64,000 nt of DNA, taken from NCBI GenBank assembly GCA_965216255.1, contig OZ244148.1, positions 1,488,001 to 1,552,000 of the forward strand. The letters are read 5' to 3'. Under the pieces are notes generated by a model. It was not told the DNA's origin. It was given only the letters and a program-made list of their open reading frames with translations, and did not search any database. Shown piece after piece: positions 45,095 through 53,783 of this stretch; the first letter of the stretch is position 1, and every line of letters begins with the position of its first letter. The position numbers were made by a program, and so were the translations under genes. The DNA is from G965216255 sp965216255. GTDB lineage: Bacteria; Bacteroidota; Rhodothermia; Rhodothermales; Bin80.

Positions 45095-45901
45095 GTGGTC
45101 CATCCGCTACACGAAGACAACGGATTTCGGTACGTAGACACGGACCGAAACGCACAACATACCCCGGTAATCCTGCTGCACGGATTGCTCGGGGATGTAT
45201 ACCAGTGGGAACCCACCATTACGGCCCTGTCCGAGCGCGCCCACCGCGTCATTGTACCCGAAATACCCATCGATTCCATCCCGCTGCGCCGGGCCAACAT
45301 GGATGGAGTCATGGCCTTTGTCCGAAGCTTCATCCATTCCCTGGGGCTGGAGAAGATGGTGCTCGTGGGCAATTCGCTGGGCGGCCACCTTGCGTTGATG
45401 TACGCACTGGAAAAGCCGAGCCATGTCGCGGGACTCGTCCTTTGCGGGTCCGCCGGCATATACGAGGTAGTAACGGGCACGCGCACGTTCCGCAGAAAGG
45501 ACAAGGAGTGGATTCGTCAGCGTGCCGAAGTAACATACTATGACCCTGAAATGGTCACAGATGCACTCGTTGACCGGCTGTATGACCTTGCTAACGACAG
45601 TGCGCGGGCAGTGCGTGTGCTCAAGATTGCGCGCAATTCCCTGTCGATCAGCCTGAGTGACCACCTGAGTAGTATCCTCGCGCCAACCACCCTGATCTGG
45701 GGCAAGAATGACCGGATTACGCCGGAGGACGTGGCGCACACGTTCATGAAGTGTCTGCCATTTGCCGAATTGCATTCCATTGACAAGTGCGGCCACGCTC
45801 CCATGATGGAGCGCCCGGACGAATTCAACGCCCTGACGCTGGATTTCCTTCGCAGGATTATCGGCGAGCCGGCGCTTGCGGATACGACAGACGCCTCCTG
45901 A
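45095..45901 (+). CDS. Alpha/beta hydrolase
   Basis: About 268 residues from GTG 45095 (GGCAGGA lies upstream). Fold signatures: VILLHGLLGDVYQWEP (oxyanion loop HGLLG), nucleophile elbow VLVGNSLGGHLAL with Ser, catalytic Asp region LIWGKNDRITP, and His in HSIDKCGHAPMMERPDEFN. No signal peptide, so cytoplasmic. The substrate is unknown; the pattern fits the MhpC/haloperoxidase-like group of esterases and C-C hydrolases. The lipoprotein gene follows 64 bp downstream and the two may be co-transcribed. Confidence 0.86.
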   Translation: MVHPLHEDNGFRYVDTDRNAQHTPVILLHGLLGDVYQWEPTITALSERAHRVIVPEIPIDSIPLRRANMDGVMAFVRSFIHSLGLEKMVLVGNSLGGHLALMYALEKPSHVAGLVLCGSAGIYEVVTGTRTFRRKDKEWIRQRAEVTYYDPEMVTDALVDRLYDLANDSARAVRVLKIARNSLSISLSDHLSSILAPTTLIWGKNDRITPEDVAHTFMKCLPFAELHSIDKCGHAPMMERPDEFNALTLDFLRRIIGEPALADTTDAS

Positions 45902-45965
45902 CGCGGCCCATCCGGGCAGCCGCCGGCCTCCAAGGGTCATAGCGCACCCGGCCGGCCGCCTGCCG

Positions 45966-46406
45966 GTGCGAGGGCTGAATGCCGCCTTGGCTCTACTCCT
46001 TCTGGCTGCCTGCTCTCCTGCCCTGCACCCGCTGTACAGAGACTACGCGGTCAATATCCGCGGGGCTTCAGTCGAAGAGCGGCTGCGGAGCGCCCTGGAG
46101 GAAGCCGGATGGGACCTTGCACCCCGCGGCGCCGGCAATGCGTTAGGTACTACACCGCGGAGGTTGCGGCACTGGGGACTGTATTCCGTGGTGGTGACCG
46201 TGGAGGTCGTGCCTGTAGGCACGGACTATGTGCGCTTGTTTGTGCATCCCTACCGGCACTACGTCACGGGCAACCGAAGCAAGATTCCGTTTCTCAAGGG
46301 GAGCATCCGTCGCCGCGTGCTGGCGGATCTGGACCGGGCCCTGGAAGAGCGAGGACTGGATGCCATCGGTACCAGTATTTCACGGGATCGTGCACGCCGG
46401 CTGTGA
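45966..46406 (+). CDS. Hypothetical lipoprotein
   Basis: 146 residues from GTG 45966: VRGLNAALALLLLAACSPALHPLY has a basic start, hydrophobic core and lipobox LLAAC, so the mature protein would begin at the Cys. A longer frame from ATG 45876 overlaps the hydrolase gene and places the signal internally, so GTG is preferred. The mature part has an alternating pattern (HWGLYSVVVTVEVVPVGTDYVRLFVHPYRHY) suggesting a small beta-sheet domain, then KGSIRRRVLADLDRALEERGL. No family recognised. It ends 48 bp before ssrA. Confidence 0.72.
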   Translation: MRGLNAALALLLLAACSPALHPLYRDYAVNIRGASVEERLRSALEEAGWDLAPRGAGNALGTTPRRLRHWGLYSVVVTVEVVPVGTDYVRLFVHPYRHYVTGNRSKIPFLKGSIRRRVLADLDRALEERGLDAIGTSISRDRARRL

Positions 46407-46454
46407 AACACTCTTTAGGCCGCAAGGTATACTGGACTCGTTCTTTTCAATTCT

Positions 46455-46857
46455 GGGGATGACACGGCTTCGACGAGTGGAATGATGCCGCGGGCTGCGT
46501 GTCGAGCTTCTTGGCATGCTCGTAACACTCGCCAAGAAACACGTAACTGCGAACGATTACTCGTACGCGATGGTGGCATAGACGCCACCATCTGTCTCCT
46601 TGCGCTGGCACCCGCCAGCTTTGCGCCCGCTCATAGGCGCGCCTGGAGGCATCGACTTCGCCGATTCACATCGGCACATGAGCTGACCATCTGCTAATTA
46701 CGGCCGGATTGGCAATGGCGACAAACAATCGGCCTGAGCCTGCAGCCGGCCTTGGTTATCGGCTAGCCCTGCAGGCGAGAACCAATAGATAACCTACACA
46801 TGTAGACGCCCAGCGAGTGCGTCCATTCGGACCCGGGTTCGATTCCCGGCATCTCCA
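46455..46857 (+). ncRNA. ssrA: tmRNA
   Basis: Transfer-messenger RNA that rescues stalled ribosomes with SmpB. The 5' end GGGGATGACACGGCTTCGAC is the classic start; the 3' tRNA-like end has the T-arm GGACCCGGGTTCGATTCCCG and acceptor strand CATCTCCA, which pairs with the 5' GGGGATG. The resume codon is GCG at 46549 after GTAACT, and the tag reads ANDYSYAMVA with stop TAG 46579-46581 inside a hairpin (GATGGTGG / CCACCATC). CCA is not clearly encoded. Length about 400 nt, normal for one-piece tmRNA. Confidence 0.95.
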
Positions 46858-46879
46858 CTTCTGAGACATGGGATGATTG

Positions 46880-46904
46880 TTGTAAGAGGATGCGCCTCTT
46901 GCAA
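46880..46904 (+). terminator. Hairpin after ssrA
   Basis: A 10-bp stem (TTGTAAGAGG / CCTCTTGCAA, one G-U pair) with a 5-nt loop lies 22 bp after the tmRNA 3' end. There is no U-tract, so it may be a processing or weak termination signal. Confidence 0.4.
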
Positions 46905-47243
46905 GACTTCTTGGATCAACGGGCTGAATCGCCTATGCGATCCTACCAGAGTGCTTCAGCTCATGTTGCTAGCTCCTTAAACGCATTGGCCGCTGCTAGC
47001 TGGAGCGACAGTTGCTAGGTGGTGTTCGCACCCACTAGGGAAAAGCGCCTTGTCACGGCACATTCAGAGATATGGCTAACAGGGAGATAGAATAATTCGA
47101 CGGTACATGAAATCTACAATGCTGCGTCAGGCTCGGACCGGTAGACGGGGCAGGGACTTATCCTAGGCTACGCAGCCTGCGGGAAGCAACCTGAGCCCAA
47201 TCGCATTCTTTTCCGCCACGCCGCGGGCGCTGGTGTGTGCCTG
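46905..47243. other. Mobile-element scrap downstream of ssrA
   Basis: No gene recognised. 46927-46965 resembles, on the opposite strand, the sequence flanking intron E1 at 28980-29020 (GATCGC(T/A)TAGGCGATT core). This suggests a shared element fragment next to ssrA, a common insertion hotspot, but no integrase or attachment repeat was found. Confidence 0.4.
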
Positions 47244-47888
47244 TCACGAGGAAAGACGAATCCGGGGCTTGGGATGTGGCGCCATCCCTGTTTCCACGCC
47301 ATCGGAGACATCCAGCCGAAGTTCGTGTTCACAGGCCTCGCCTTCCAAAAAGCTCGTGGAAGCGGGTGGGGTGCTGGTTAGGTCCAGCGTATTATTCAGG
47401 TCCATGTCGATGCGACAGGTCCCTGTGCGACTGTCGACCATCCAGTCTAGTTGTCCCATCAGGCCGCCCTCAACTGTGAAAACATCGAAGAATCCGACGA
47501 TCGTTATCACCAGGCTGTAGTCCAGTCCAGGATTGGCCTCCAAAATGAAGTCAGTTCCGCCGCTTCCCGTCAGTCCACACCCTGACGGAGCAAAACTGAT
47601 ATCGGTTACCACACGAACAGTATCTCCCACCGAAGAATCTGATCCTACGATGGCCACGCGGGCATCGCCTCCCTCCGGGCAAGCTATCGTCACTTCAGTC
47701 TCACTGTGGAGTGCAGTGATTTGAGGCATCGTGTCCGCAAGTACAACTATCAAACTACTCAGAAGCTCTTCGGTCTCATCCATGCTCAAAGGGGTGTTCT
47801 CTTCCGGTCCGGATGAGGTACTGCTGCACATTGCAAGGAATACAACTGCCAAGGCGCCCAATAGGGCAAGCGGGACTAAGCGTCTCAT
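47244..47888 (-). CDS. Hypothetical lipoprotein
   Basis: 214 residues. MRRLVPLALLGALAVVFLAMCSSTSSG is a lipoprotein signal with lipobox LAMC; a low-complexity Ser/Gly spacer follows, then an acidic beta-rich domain (VTIACPEGGDARVAIVGSD, RVVTDISFAPSGCGL, MVDSRTGTCRIDMDLNNTLDLT). Cys pairs (CPEGG, SGCGL, TGTCRID, EACEHEL) may form disulfides in the periplasm. No family recognised. The gene stands alone on the minus strand. Confidence 0.78.
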   Translation of the reverse strand: MRRLVPLALLGALAVVFLAMCSSTSSGPEENTPLSMDETEELLSSLIVVLADTMPQITALHSETEVTIACPEGGDARVAIVGSDSSVGDTVRVVTDISFAPSGCGLTGSGGTDFILEANPGLDYSLVITIVGFFDVFTVEGGLMGQLDWMVDSRTGTCRIDMDLNNTLDLTSTPPASTSFLEGEACEHELRLDVSDGVETGMAPHPKPRIRLSS

Positions 47889-48219
47889 CTTATCGTTGTG
47901 TTAATTTTAAACCTTAGGAGATGCCGCGAAACCATGCTCTTGTGCCGGAAGTTCCCTCTGTGCCAACAAGCAGTGAAACAGTTCGATACATTCATAGAGT
48001 AGCGAGTTCAGGCATCAAGTGGCAGGTCTGGCGGCGTTGCGCCAAAATTAATTGACGGGCCGTTGGGATCGCTGCGCCAAACGGCGTCTTCTGCGCACAT
48101 ATACGCCCCCTGTCAATGCATACTAAACACAATATCGAAAATAAGGATCCGGGCTTCGACAATGCCGGGGCCAGCGGGCCAAGCGTCGTAGATTATCAGC
48201 TACCAACAAGCTGCGCATA
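47889..48219 (+). mobile_element. IS3 left-end remnant
   Basis: At about 47957 the sequence CTGTGCCAACAAGCAGTGAA, followed by AGTTCGATACATTCATAGAG, matches the left end of the IS3 element at 32133 (TGTGCCAATAACAAGTGAG...). It leads into the IS3 ORF remnant at 48220. Confidence 0.6.
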
Positions 48220-48801
48220 GTGGAGGAAGCCGTTGCATGCACGCATCCCGGAGAAATCGGTGCGCTGCTACGGCAGGAAGGGATATACTCCTCTCACCTT
48301 GCACAATGGCGGAAGCAGCGCGTGCGCAGTGTGCTGTTTGGTTCGTCGCAGGCAACCAAAGATTTACGTGCGTTAGATGAGGAAAACAGGCGATTACGCC
48401 AGGAACTCAAGACAACCAAGAGCCAGCTGGTAAAGGCTGAAACTATCATTGACGTCCAAAATGGTCTCTGCGCTGCTTGGCGTCAGCGGCCCGATCGGGT
48501 AAGGGCAGAGAAAATGCAGATGGAGACCACACTATCCGCTGCCATGAGCGTCTTCGAGGCCTGCCGGCATCTGGCGGTCCCACGTGCCACATACTACAGG
48601 AGTAGGCCATCCAAAGCGCCGCAGGCAAAAAAGCCCGTCGCAACGGACGGCGGATCTCGGATGAACGAAGGGACCAAGATCCTGGAGGTCCTTAACTCGG
48701 AGCGCTCCTGGGACCTGCCCCCCACCAGATCTGAACGACACTGCTGGATGAAGGCCGCTTTGAATGCCACGAGCGCACGATCGTACCGTATCCTCCATTA
48801 A
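48220..48801 (+). pseudogene. IS3 OrfA/OrfB remnant
   Basis: A plus-strand relative of the split IS3: EEAVACTHPGEIGALLRQEGIYSSHLAQWRKQRVRSVLFG, the leucine-zipper region ALDEENRRLRQELKTTKSQLVKAETIID, then OrfB pieces fused in frame by decay (ACRHLAVPRATYYRSRPS, ILEVLNSERSWDLPPTR, SARSYRILH). The integrase core is missing. Here the OrfA HTH-zipper is in one frame, whereas the 31-kb copy is frameshifted. Confidence 0.75.
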
Positions 48802-48876
48802 GCCACCCCTTACGCAACCGCATCCAAGCCCGGCTTTCTCCGTTCCAGTCCACTTTCAGGCCACGTATGTGCCCAT

Positions 48877-50025
48877 GTGCCGCGAGTCATGATAAGTGAT
48901 GTCTTCGTAACAGGCCGATTTCCGCCGCCGTTGGACGGTCAGGCGCTTGCCACTGCGCGGCTGGCCACGATCCTGGAGCCCCACTACCCGGTGCGCCGGT
49001 TCAATACCATGCCTGCCCAACAGGACCTGCTGCCCACGGGATGGAGGCAGGGCCTACAAACCACCCGGCACTATCTGCACCAGCGCAGCGGAATGCGGCG
49101 GGCACTGGCCGGCAGCCCTGCGGCGGCGGTGCTGTGGTGTGCCATTTCCCCCTCTGTGGCGGGACATTTTCGGGATATCCTGACTTCAGTGCCATGTTTT
49201 CGAGGCCATCCAGTGTGTGCAGTGGTCCACCGGGGCAAATTTGACCGGCTCTTTACACGAAAGGCCACGTTGCCTTCCGCGCGGCGCCTCGCCAACAGGA
49301 TCAATCTTTTTGCATTTCTTAGCCAGTCACAGGCAGAAAGTGTTGCCGACTGGATACCGGCAGCCAAGCTCCGCGTGGTTCCCAATACAATTGACGCAGC
49401 CTCCCTGTGCACGCCCGCTGAAACCGCAAAAAAACAGCGCAGCAGACAAGACAGGCAGGAACTGCGCCTCCTCTTTCTTAGCAACATGATTCCGTCGAAG
49501 GGCTATCTGCACGTACTCGAAGCCATCGCTATAGCCCGCAAACGCGGCAGGGCTGTTACGGGCACGTTTGCCGGCAGGTGGAACCGGGATGGGGACCGCC
49601 ACGCATTTCTTCGCCGTGTGCAAGCCCTCAAGCTTGATGATGCCGTTACCCATCTGGGACCCGTGACGGATCGCGCCGCCGTAAAGGCGCTGCACCTGGG
49701 CGCGGACGTGCTGGCATTGCCCACATTCTACGAGAATGAAGCACAACCCCTGGCGCTGATCGAAGCGCTTTGCGCGGCAACGCCCGTAATCGTGACACAG
49801 TACGGCTCCATTGGCGAAATGGTGCGTGGCGGCAAGGAAGCCTTATTCGTGCGGCCCCAGTCGCCCTGCGATATTGCCGACGCCATCGACCGGCTGTCTT
49901 CGGTGGAACAGTGGTCCGCAGCTTCCAGCCAGGCACTGGCCCGCTTCGCGGAGAAATTCTCTGCGGAAGCCGTTTGCGGAAAATGGCAAGCCATTGTGGA
50001 AGAGCTTGCCCAAGCGCCACGCTAG
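48877..50025 (+). CDS. Glycosyltransferase, GT4-like (GT-B fold)
   Basis: About 382 residues from GTG 48877 (ATG 48889 is an alternative). N-terminal GRFPPPLDGQALATARLATIL is the usual substrate-side loop of GT4 enzymes; the C-terminal half has LRLLFLSNMIPSKGYLHVLEAIAIAR, HLGPVTDRAAVKALHLGADVLALPTFYENEAQPLALIEALCAATPVIVTQYGSIGEMV with the E-x7-E type NDP-sugar site (ENEAQPLALIE), and FVRPQSPCDIADAI. It likely transfers a sugar in surface polysaccharide or glycolipid synthesis, at the cytoplasmic face. It stands alone among IS scraps, followed by a terminator-like hairpin. Confidence 0.86.
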   Translation: MPRVMISDVFVTGRFPPPLDGQALATARLATILEPHYPVRRFNTMPAQQDLLPTGWRQGLQTTRHYLHQRSGMRRALAGSPAAAVLWCAISPSVAGHFRDILTSVPCFRGHPVCAVVHRGKFDRLFTRKATLPSARRLANRINLFAFLSQSQAESVADWIPAAKLRVVPNTIDAASLCTPAETAKKQRSRQDRQELRLLFLSNMIPSKGYLHVLEAIAIARKRGRAVTGTFAGRWNRDGDRHAFLRRVQALKLDDAVTHLGPVTDRAAVKALHLGADVLALPTFYENEAQPLALIEALCAATPVIVTQYGSIGEMVRGGKEALFVRPQSPCDIADAIDRLSSVEQWSAASSQALARFAEKFSAEAVCGKWQAIVEELAQAPR

Positions 50026-50047
50026 CGCACCCCTCCCAAGGGTGCGC
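50025..50047 (+). terminator. Terminator-like hairpin after glycosyltransferase
   Basis: A perfect 8-bp stem GCGCACCC / GGGTGCGC (50025-50032, 50040-50047) with a 7-nt loop starts at the stop codon of the glycosyltransferase gene, between converging genes. No U-tract follows. Confidence 0.5.
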
Positions 50048-50100
50048 ATTAGGCCACACGCGGAGGCAGCAATGCTACCGCCTGGGCGGGCCTGGAGGGT

Positions 50101-50716
50101 TCACGGCACGGGCACCACGTCCGCATAGGCGTACGGCAGCGCCGGGACATCTTCGCCGTCAGCCGCGGCGATGCTGCGCTGGACTATTTCGCTTGGCACG
50201 GCGGCAGTCGGGGCCGTACACATCGGACAGGCAACTACAAACGTGTGGAACTCGCCGTTCTCTCCCAGCGGATCGACGCCTTTGGGCAAATCGGACGGGA
50301 AGCGGTGGTTAAACCAGCGAATGCCGACGCCAGCTTAGATGGATGGGCAGCCGTGACAGCAGCGTAAAGCCCGTTCGCTCCAGTTGCTCTTCACCGTATT
50401 GGCGGATTTCCTCCAGAAGCAGGTCCCCAAAGCCCAAGTGCCGGGCGGACACGTCTCCCGGCGGCACCCGATCCAGAAATCCGCTTATCGTGGCTTCATA
50501 CTGCATATTTGAGCAGAAACACGGAATGAGAATCTAGCACAGCGGCAAGCCCAGCCTATCCGCCTGCTGCTCAAGCACCCATATCGGTGTCGCGTGTTTG
50601 GAGAGGCGTCCAGACGCCGCCGTCACGGTCGTGAATACGCCGCGGACGTCGTAGCCCTGGTCGCGGAGGGTATGCAGCGCCCAGGCAGGATCCCTGCCGG
50701 ATGACCAGGAGACCAT
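50101..50716 (-). pseudogene. Dph6-like ATP pyrophosphatase (adenine nucleotide alpha hydrolase), decayed
   Basis: Fragments of a PP-loop ATPase related to diphthine-ammonia ligase. The N-terminus MVSWSSGRDPAWALHTLRD carries a degraded PP-loop (SSGKDS expected), then TTVTAASGRLSKHATP...LEQQADRLGLPLC, an in-frame stop near 50534, FGDLLLEEIRQYGEEQLERTGFTLLSRLPIHLSW, a frameshift and loss of roughly 60 residues, and the C-terminus PKGVDPLGENGEFHTFVVACPM with the family GVDPxGENGEFHTF motif. At least three lesions, so nonfunctional. Confidence 0.8.
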
Positions 50717-50785
50717 TACGGGTGTGCTTGTGTGCTTGCCATCCGATCACGAATCTTGTTCGTGGGCAGCCTACGCTTACTTCGC

Positions 50786-51250
50786 ACTAAGTAGTGCCTA
50801 GCCGAAAATGAATCGATCAAAAAGAGTGTTAATGAAATGCCTCCGTTTTAGCTCTATCTGGGGGAAAGAGGGGAGTCTTATTACTAAATATGAGGACTCG
50901 AGGAGACATTAATAGGTTTGTATCTCCACTGTGCCCCCTATTGCACCTCCTTTCCTATATTCGAACCTAACGCCCAATTCGTATTTTTCGGCCGATTCAT
51001 GCCCCATGCTGCCATTTCAAGGGGCGTTTCACGCCAACATTGGAAACGTTCGCATGAGATCCGTCAGAGAGCAGCAGTTTTCGTTTGGACAGGCCCCCAT
51101 TGCTGAGATCCAACTCGCCCCCCCCCACAGCCGCGACGACATCCCGGCCATTCTGCTCGGACTGTAGGCCCTCTACCCCCATCTGCCGGCACGCACCAAG
51201 GTATTCGATCTGCTCCACGCCCATTTTGCTAACCTGGCCGATCTGGACCG
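50786..51250 (+). pseudogene. ISNCY-like remnant, third subfamily, copy 1
   Basis: Starts near AGTGCCTAGCCGAAAATGAATC, which resembles ISNCY-like termini and recurs at 53712. Codons APIAEIQLAPPHSRDDIPAILLGL-stop-ALYPHLPARTKVFDLLHAHFA correspond to the N-terminus of ISNCY-like transposases (compare DPRMRDDMSAVLKGLQCVY). Only the left end and N-terminal region survive. Confidence 0.6.
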
Positions 51251-52055
51251 AGGCCGGCCTGGAAACGACGCAAACGGAGCCGGTGGACCTCGCAGTCGGC
51301 GCAGGCTGCGGCGCGGCGCCCTACCAGATTGCACCCCATGCCGTTCCTGGCCCCATGCAAGCCGAGTATTTCGTTCTGGGCGGGCCCGGCACCGGCTAAT
51401 ATGACATCGATGCCACCAACCGGGGCCGCGCGCTGCCCCGCAGCTGGGCCGCGGACACAGAGACCACATGCAAGCAGGGCGCGGCCATCACATGTCACAC
51501 ACGGTTCAACGGGAATGGCTCATCTACACCATAGACGTGGAGGTGCGCGTTGCAAAGCCTGCGGGGCAGGGGGCATTCGAACTGTAGCTGGATGGCCGGA
51601 CACGCACCGATGCCGTCACCTCTAACCAGGCGGGCACCTGGGACAGCTGGCGCTCAGCCCGCAAGTTGGACATCGAGCTGCATGCCAGCGTGCAGACCAT
51701 CCTGGTACGCACGACGTAAGCCGGATTGGAACTCAACAGGCATTGTGTCACACTCGACCAGCCCACCACTCTCGATGCGGCGGCAGCGCCGGACGAGGTA
51801 TCTCTCGCGGCGAACTATCCCACCCCGGTGGCATCCACCACACGAATTGCCTACTCTTTCGCTGCCCCTTCCGCCACAATGATAATCCTCTACAACATCC
51901 TCGGCCCGCGCGTGCCAACGCTCGTGGATTCATGGCACGGGCCCAGGCGCCATGGCGTTGCACATGACGGCTTAGCATTCCCACATGGTGTCTACTTCTA
52001 CCGACTGACCGACAGCACCACGCAGCAAGTGCGCGCCCTGACCATTGCGCAATAA
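51251..52055 (+). pseudogene. 3' fragment of CBM6-type secreted protein with T9SS sorting domain
   Basis: Frame-hopping fragments resemble a family 6 carbohydrate-binding module: MQAEYFVLGGPGTG..DIDATNRGRALPRSW, NGEWLIYTIDVEVRVAKPAGQGAFEL, LDGRTRTDAV, TWDSWRSARKLDIELHASVQTILV, AGLELN. The last open part (51726-52055) is a type A T9SS sorting domain (LAANYPTPVASTTRIAYSF, LYNILGPRV, GVYFYRLTDSTTQQVRAL). Stops and frameshifts and the missing front show decay; it may once have been a secreted polysaccharide-acting enzyme. The ISNCY-like remnant abuts its 5' side and the sugar porter begins 14 bp after its stop. Confidence 0.68.
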
Positions 52056-52068
52056 TCCTCCCCCCGGC

Positions 52069-53691
52069 ATGACAAATCAGCTCTACGTCATTCGCACCGC
52101 CCTCATCGTCGCCCTGGGCGGATTCCTGATGGGCTTCGACGCTTCGGTGATCTCCGGCGTGGTTGGGTTCATTGAAATCGAATTTGCGCTCACCAAGTTG
52201 CAGCTAGGCTGGGCCGTAAGCTCGCTCACGCTTACCTCTACCCTTGCCATGCTCGTGGCCGGCCCGCTCAGCGACCGGTTCGGGAGGCGCAGCATGCTCT
52301 ATGTGGCCGCTCTCCTGTATGCCGTATCAGCCATCGCTTCCGCGCTGGCCCCCTCCTTCTGGTTCCTCGTCGTGGCTCGCATGATCGGCGGCATTGGCGT
52401 GGGTGCCTCTCTCATCATCGCCCCGATGTACATTGCCGAGTTAGCGCCCCCGGGGGTGCGTGGGCGGCTCGTGTCCTTCAACCAGCTCAACATCGTTCTC
52501 GGCATCTCGGTCGCCTTCTTCTCCAACTACCTGATACTGCAACTCGGCCAGACTGACGCGGCATGGACGGAAGCCCTGGCCTTTGGCGCCTACAACTGGC
52601 GATGGATGCTGGGACTCGAGACGCTGCCCGCCATACTCTATTTCTTTAGCCTCTTTGCCGTGCCCGAGAGCCCCCGCTGGCTAGTCATGCGCGGGCGCGA
52701 AGAAGCGGGCCTAGCCATCATGCGGCGCGCAAGCGGAGAAGCATTGGCCGTCCGGGAGCTGGGAGCGCTGAAGCGTAGCCTCGCCTCCAGTGCAGATTCC
52801 GCGGCCACGACTCAGGCCACGCTCCGCTCGGCGGGCGCTGCTATTGCCTCCATCAAACAGTCCCGATTCTTCCAGCTGTTTGCCCGTCCGCTGCGGCTGG
52901 TGCTGCTCATCGGTTTGGTCATTGCCATCGTCCAGCAGATCACGGGAATCAATGCCATCTTTTTCTATGCTCCGATGATCTTCGAACAGTCGGGTATAGG
53001 CACCGATGCCTCCTTCGTGCAGGCCATCCTGGTTGGCGTCGTGAACCTGGTATTTACCATTGTCGCCATCAGCCTGATCGACCGCCTGGGACGCAAGCCG
53101 CTGCTCGGCGTGGGCCTCGCAGGCATGGCCGTGTCCATGATCGTACTGGCCGCAGGCTTCTTCTCTGCCACCTATACGCTGGATGAAGAGGCGGTGCGCG
53201 GGCTTCCCGCTGGCGTGCCAACCTCGGAGCTCGCGCTGCTGACAGATCAGGTATTCGAAAGCGATATCGCCTACAAGGAGGCCGCTGCACGTGCCCTCGG
53301 CACCGACGTGGCCCGCCAGTACGAGTCGGAACTCATTACGGCCGCCATCAACGTCAACTCATGGCTCATACTGGCCGGCATCCTCTTCTTCGTGGCCTCG
53401 TTTGCGGCGTCCGCCGGACCTGTCATGTGGGTACTGTTCTCGGAGCTCTTTCCCAATACCATCCGGGGGATTGCGATCTCCTTTGTCGGCCTGACAAACA
53501 GCGCGGTTAGCTTCTTTGTCCAATTGGTATTCCCTTGGGAGCTGGCAAATTTCGGCAGCGGCCTAACCTTCCTGCTCTACGGCATTTTTGCCGCGATCGG
53601 GCTGATATTCATCCTAGTCCTGCTGCCGGAGACCAAGGGGCGCTCACTCGAAGAACTGGAATCGATCCTGGTGAAGAGCCCAACGTCCTAG
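52069..53691 (+). CDS. MFS sugar porter (SP family)
   Basis: A 540-residue inner-membrane transporter with 12 hydrophobic segments. ATG 52069 (MTNQLYVIRTALIVALGGFLMGFD) is preferred over an upstream ATG that overlaps the pseudogene. Sugar-porter signatures: GFLMGFDASVISGVVG, GPLSDRFGRRSMLY, RMIGGIGVGASLIIAPMYIAELAPPGVRGRLVSFNQL, PESPRWLVMRGR, QQITGINAIFFYAP, DRLGRKPLL and VLLPETKGRSLEELE. An extended loop (about residues 365-425) precedes the last membrane helices. It imports or facilitates monosaccharides or similar; the sugar is unknown. Association with the ruined CBM6 protein hints at a former polysaccharide-use locus. Confidence 0.93.
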   Translation: MTNQLYVIRTALIVALGGFLMGFDASVISGVVGFIEIEFALTKLQLGWAVSSLTLTSTLAMLVAGPLSDRFGRRSMLYVAALLYAVSAIASALAPSFWFLVVARMIGGIGVGASLIIAPMYIAELAPPGVRGRLVSFNQLNIVLGISVAFFSNYLILQLGQTDAAWTEALAFGAYNWRWMLGLETLPAILYFFSLFAVPESPRWLVMRGREEAGLAIMRRASGEALAVRELGALKRSLASSADSAATTQATLRSAGAAIASIKQSRFFQLFARPLRLVLLIGLVIAIVQQITGINAIFFYAPMIFEQSGIGTDASFVQAILVGVVNLVFTIVAISLIDRLGRKPLLGVGLAGMAVSMIVLAAGFFSATYTLDEEAVRGLPAGVPTSELALLTDQVFESDIAYKEAAARALGTDVARQYESELITAAINVNSWLILAGILFFVASFAASAGPVMWVLFSELFPNTIRGIAISFVGLTNSAVSFFVQLVFPWELANFGSGLTFLLYGIFAAIGLIFILVLLPETKGRSLEELESILVKSPTS

Positions 53692-53783
53692 CGCTCCCTT
53701 TTGGTCATAACTAGTGCCTGACCGAAAAAGAATCGATCGAAGAGAGTGTTGATGAAATGCCACCGTTACAACTCTAGCTAGGG

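Noticed and set aside
46472..46697. Small ORFs across the tmRNA
   Set aside because: They overlap ssrA structure; only the 10-codon tag frame is meaningful.
46858..47243. Integrative island at the ssrA 3' end
   Set aside because: No integrase gene and no repeat of the ssrA 3' end was found in the window.
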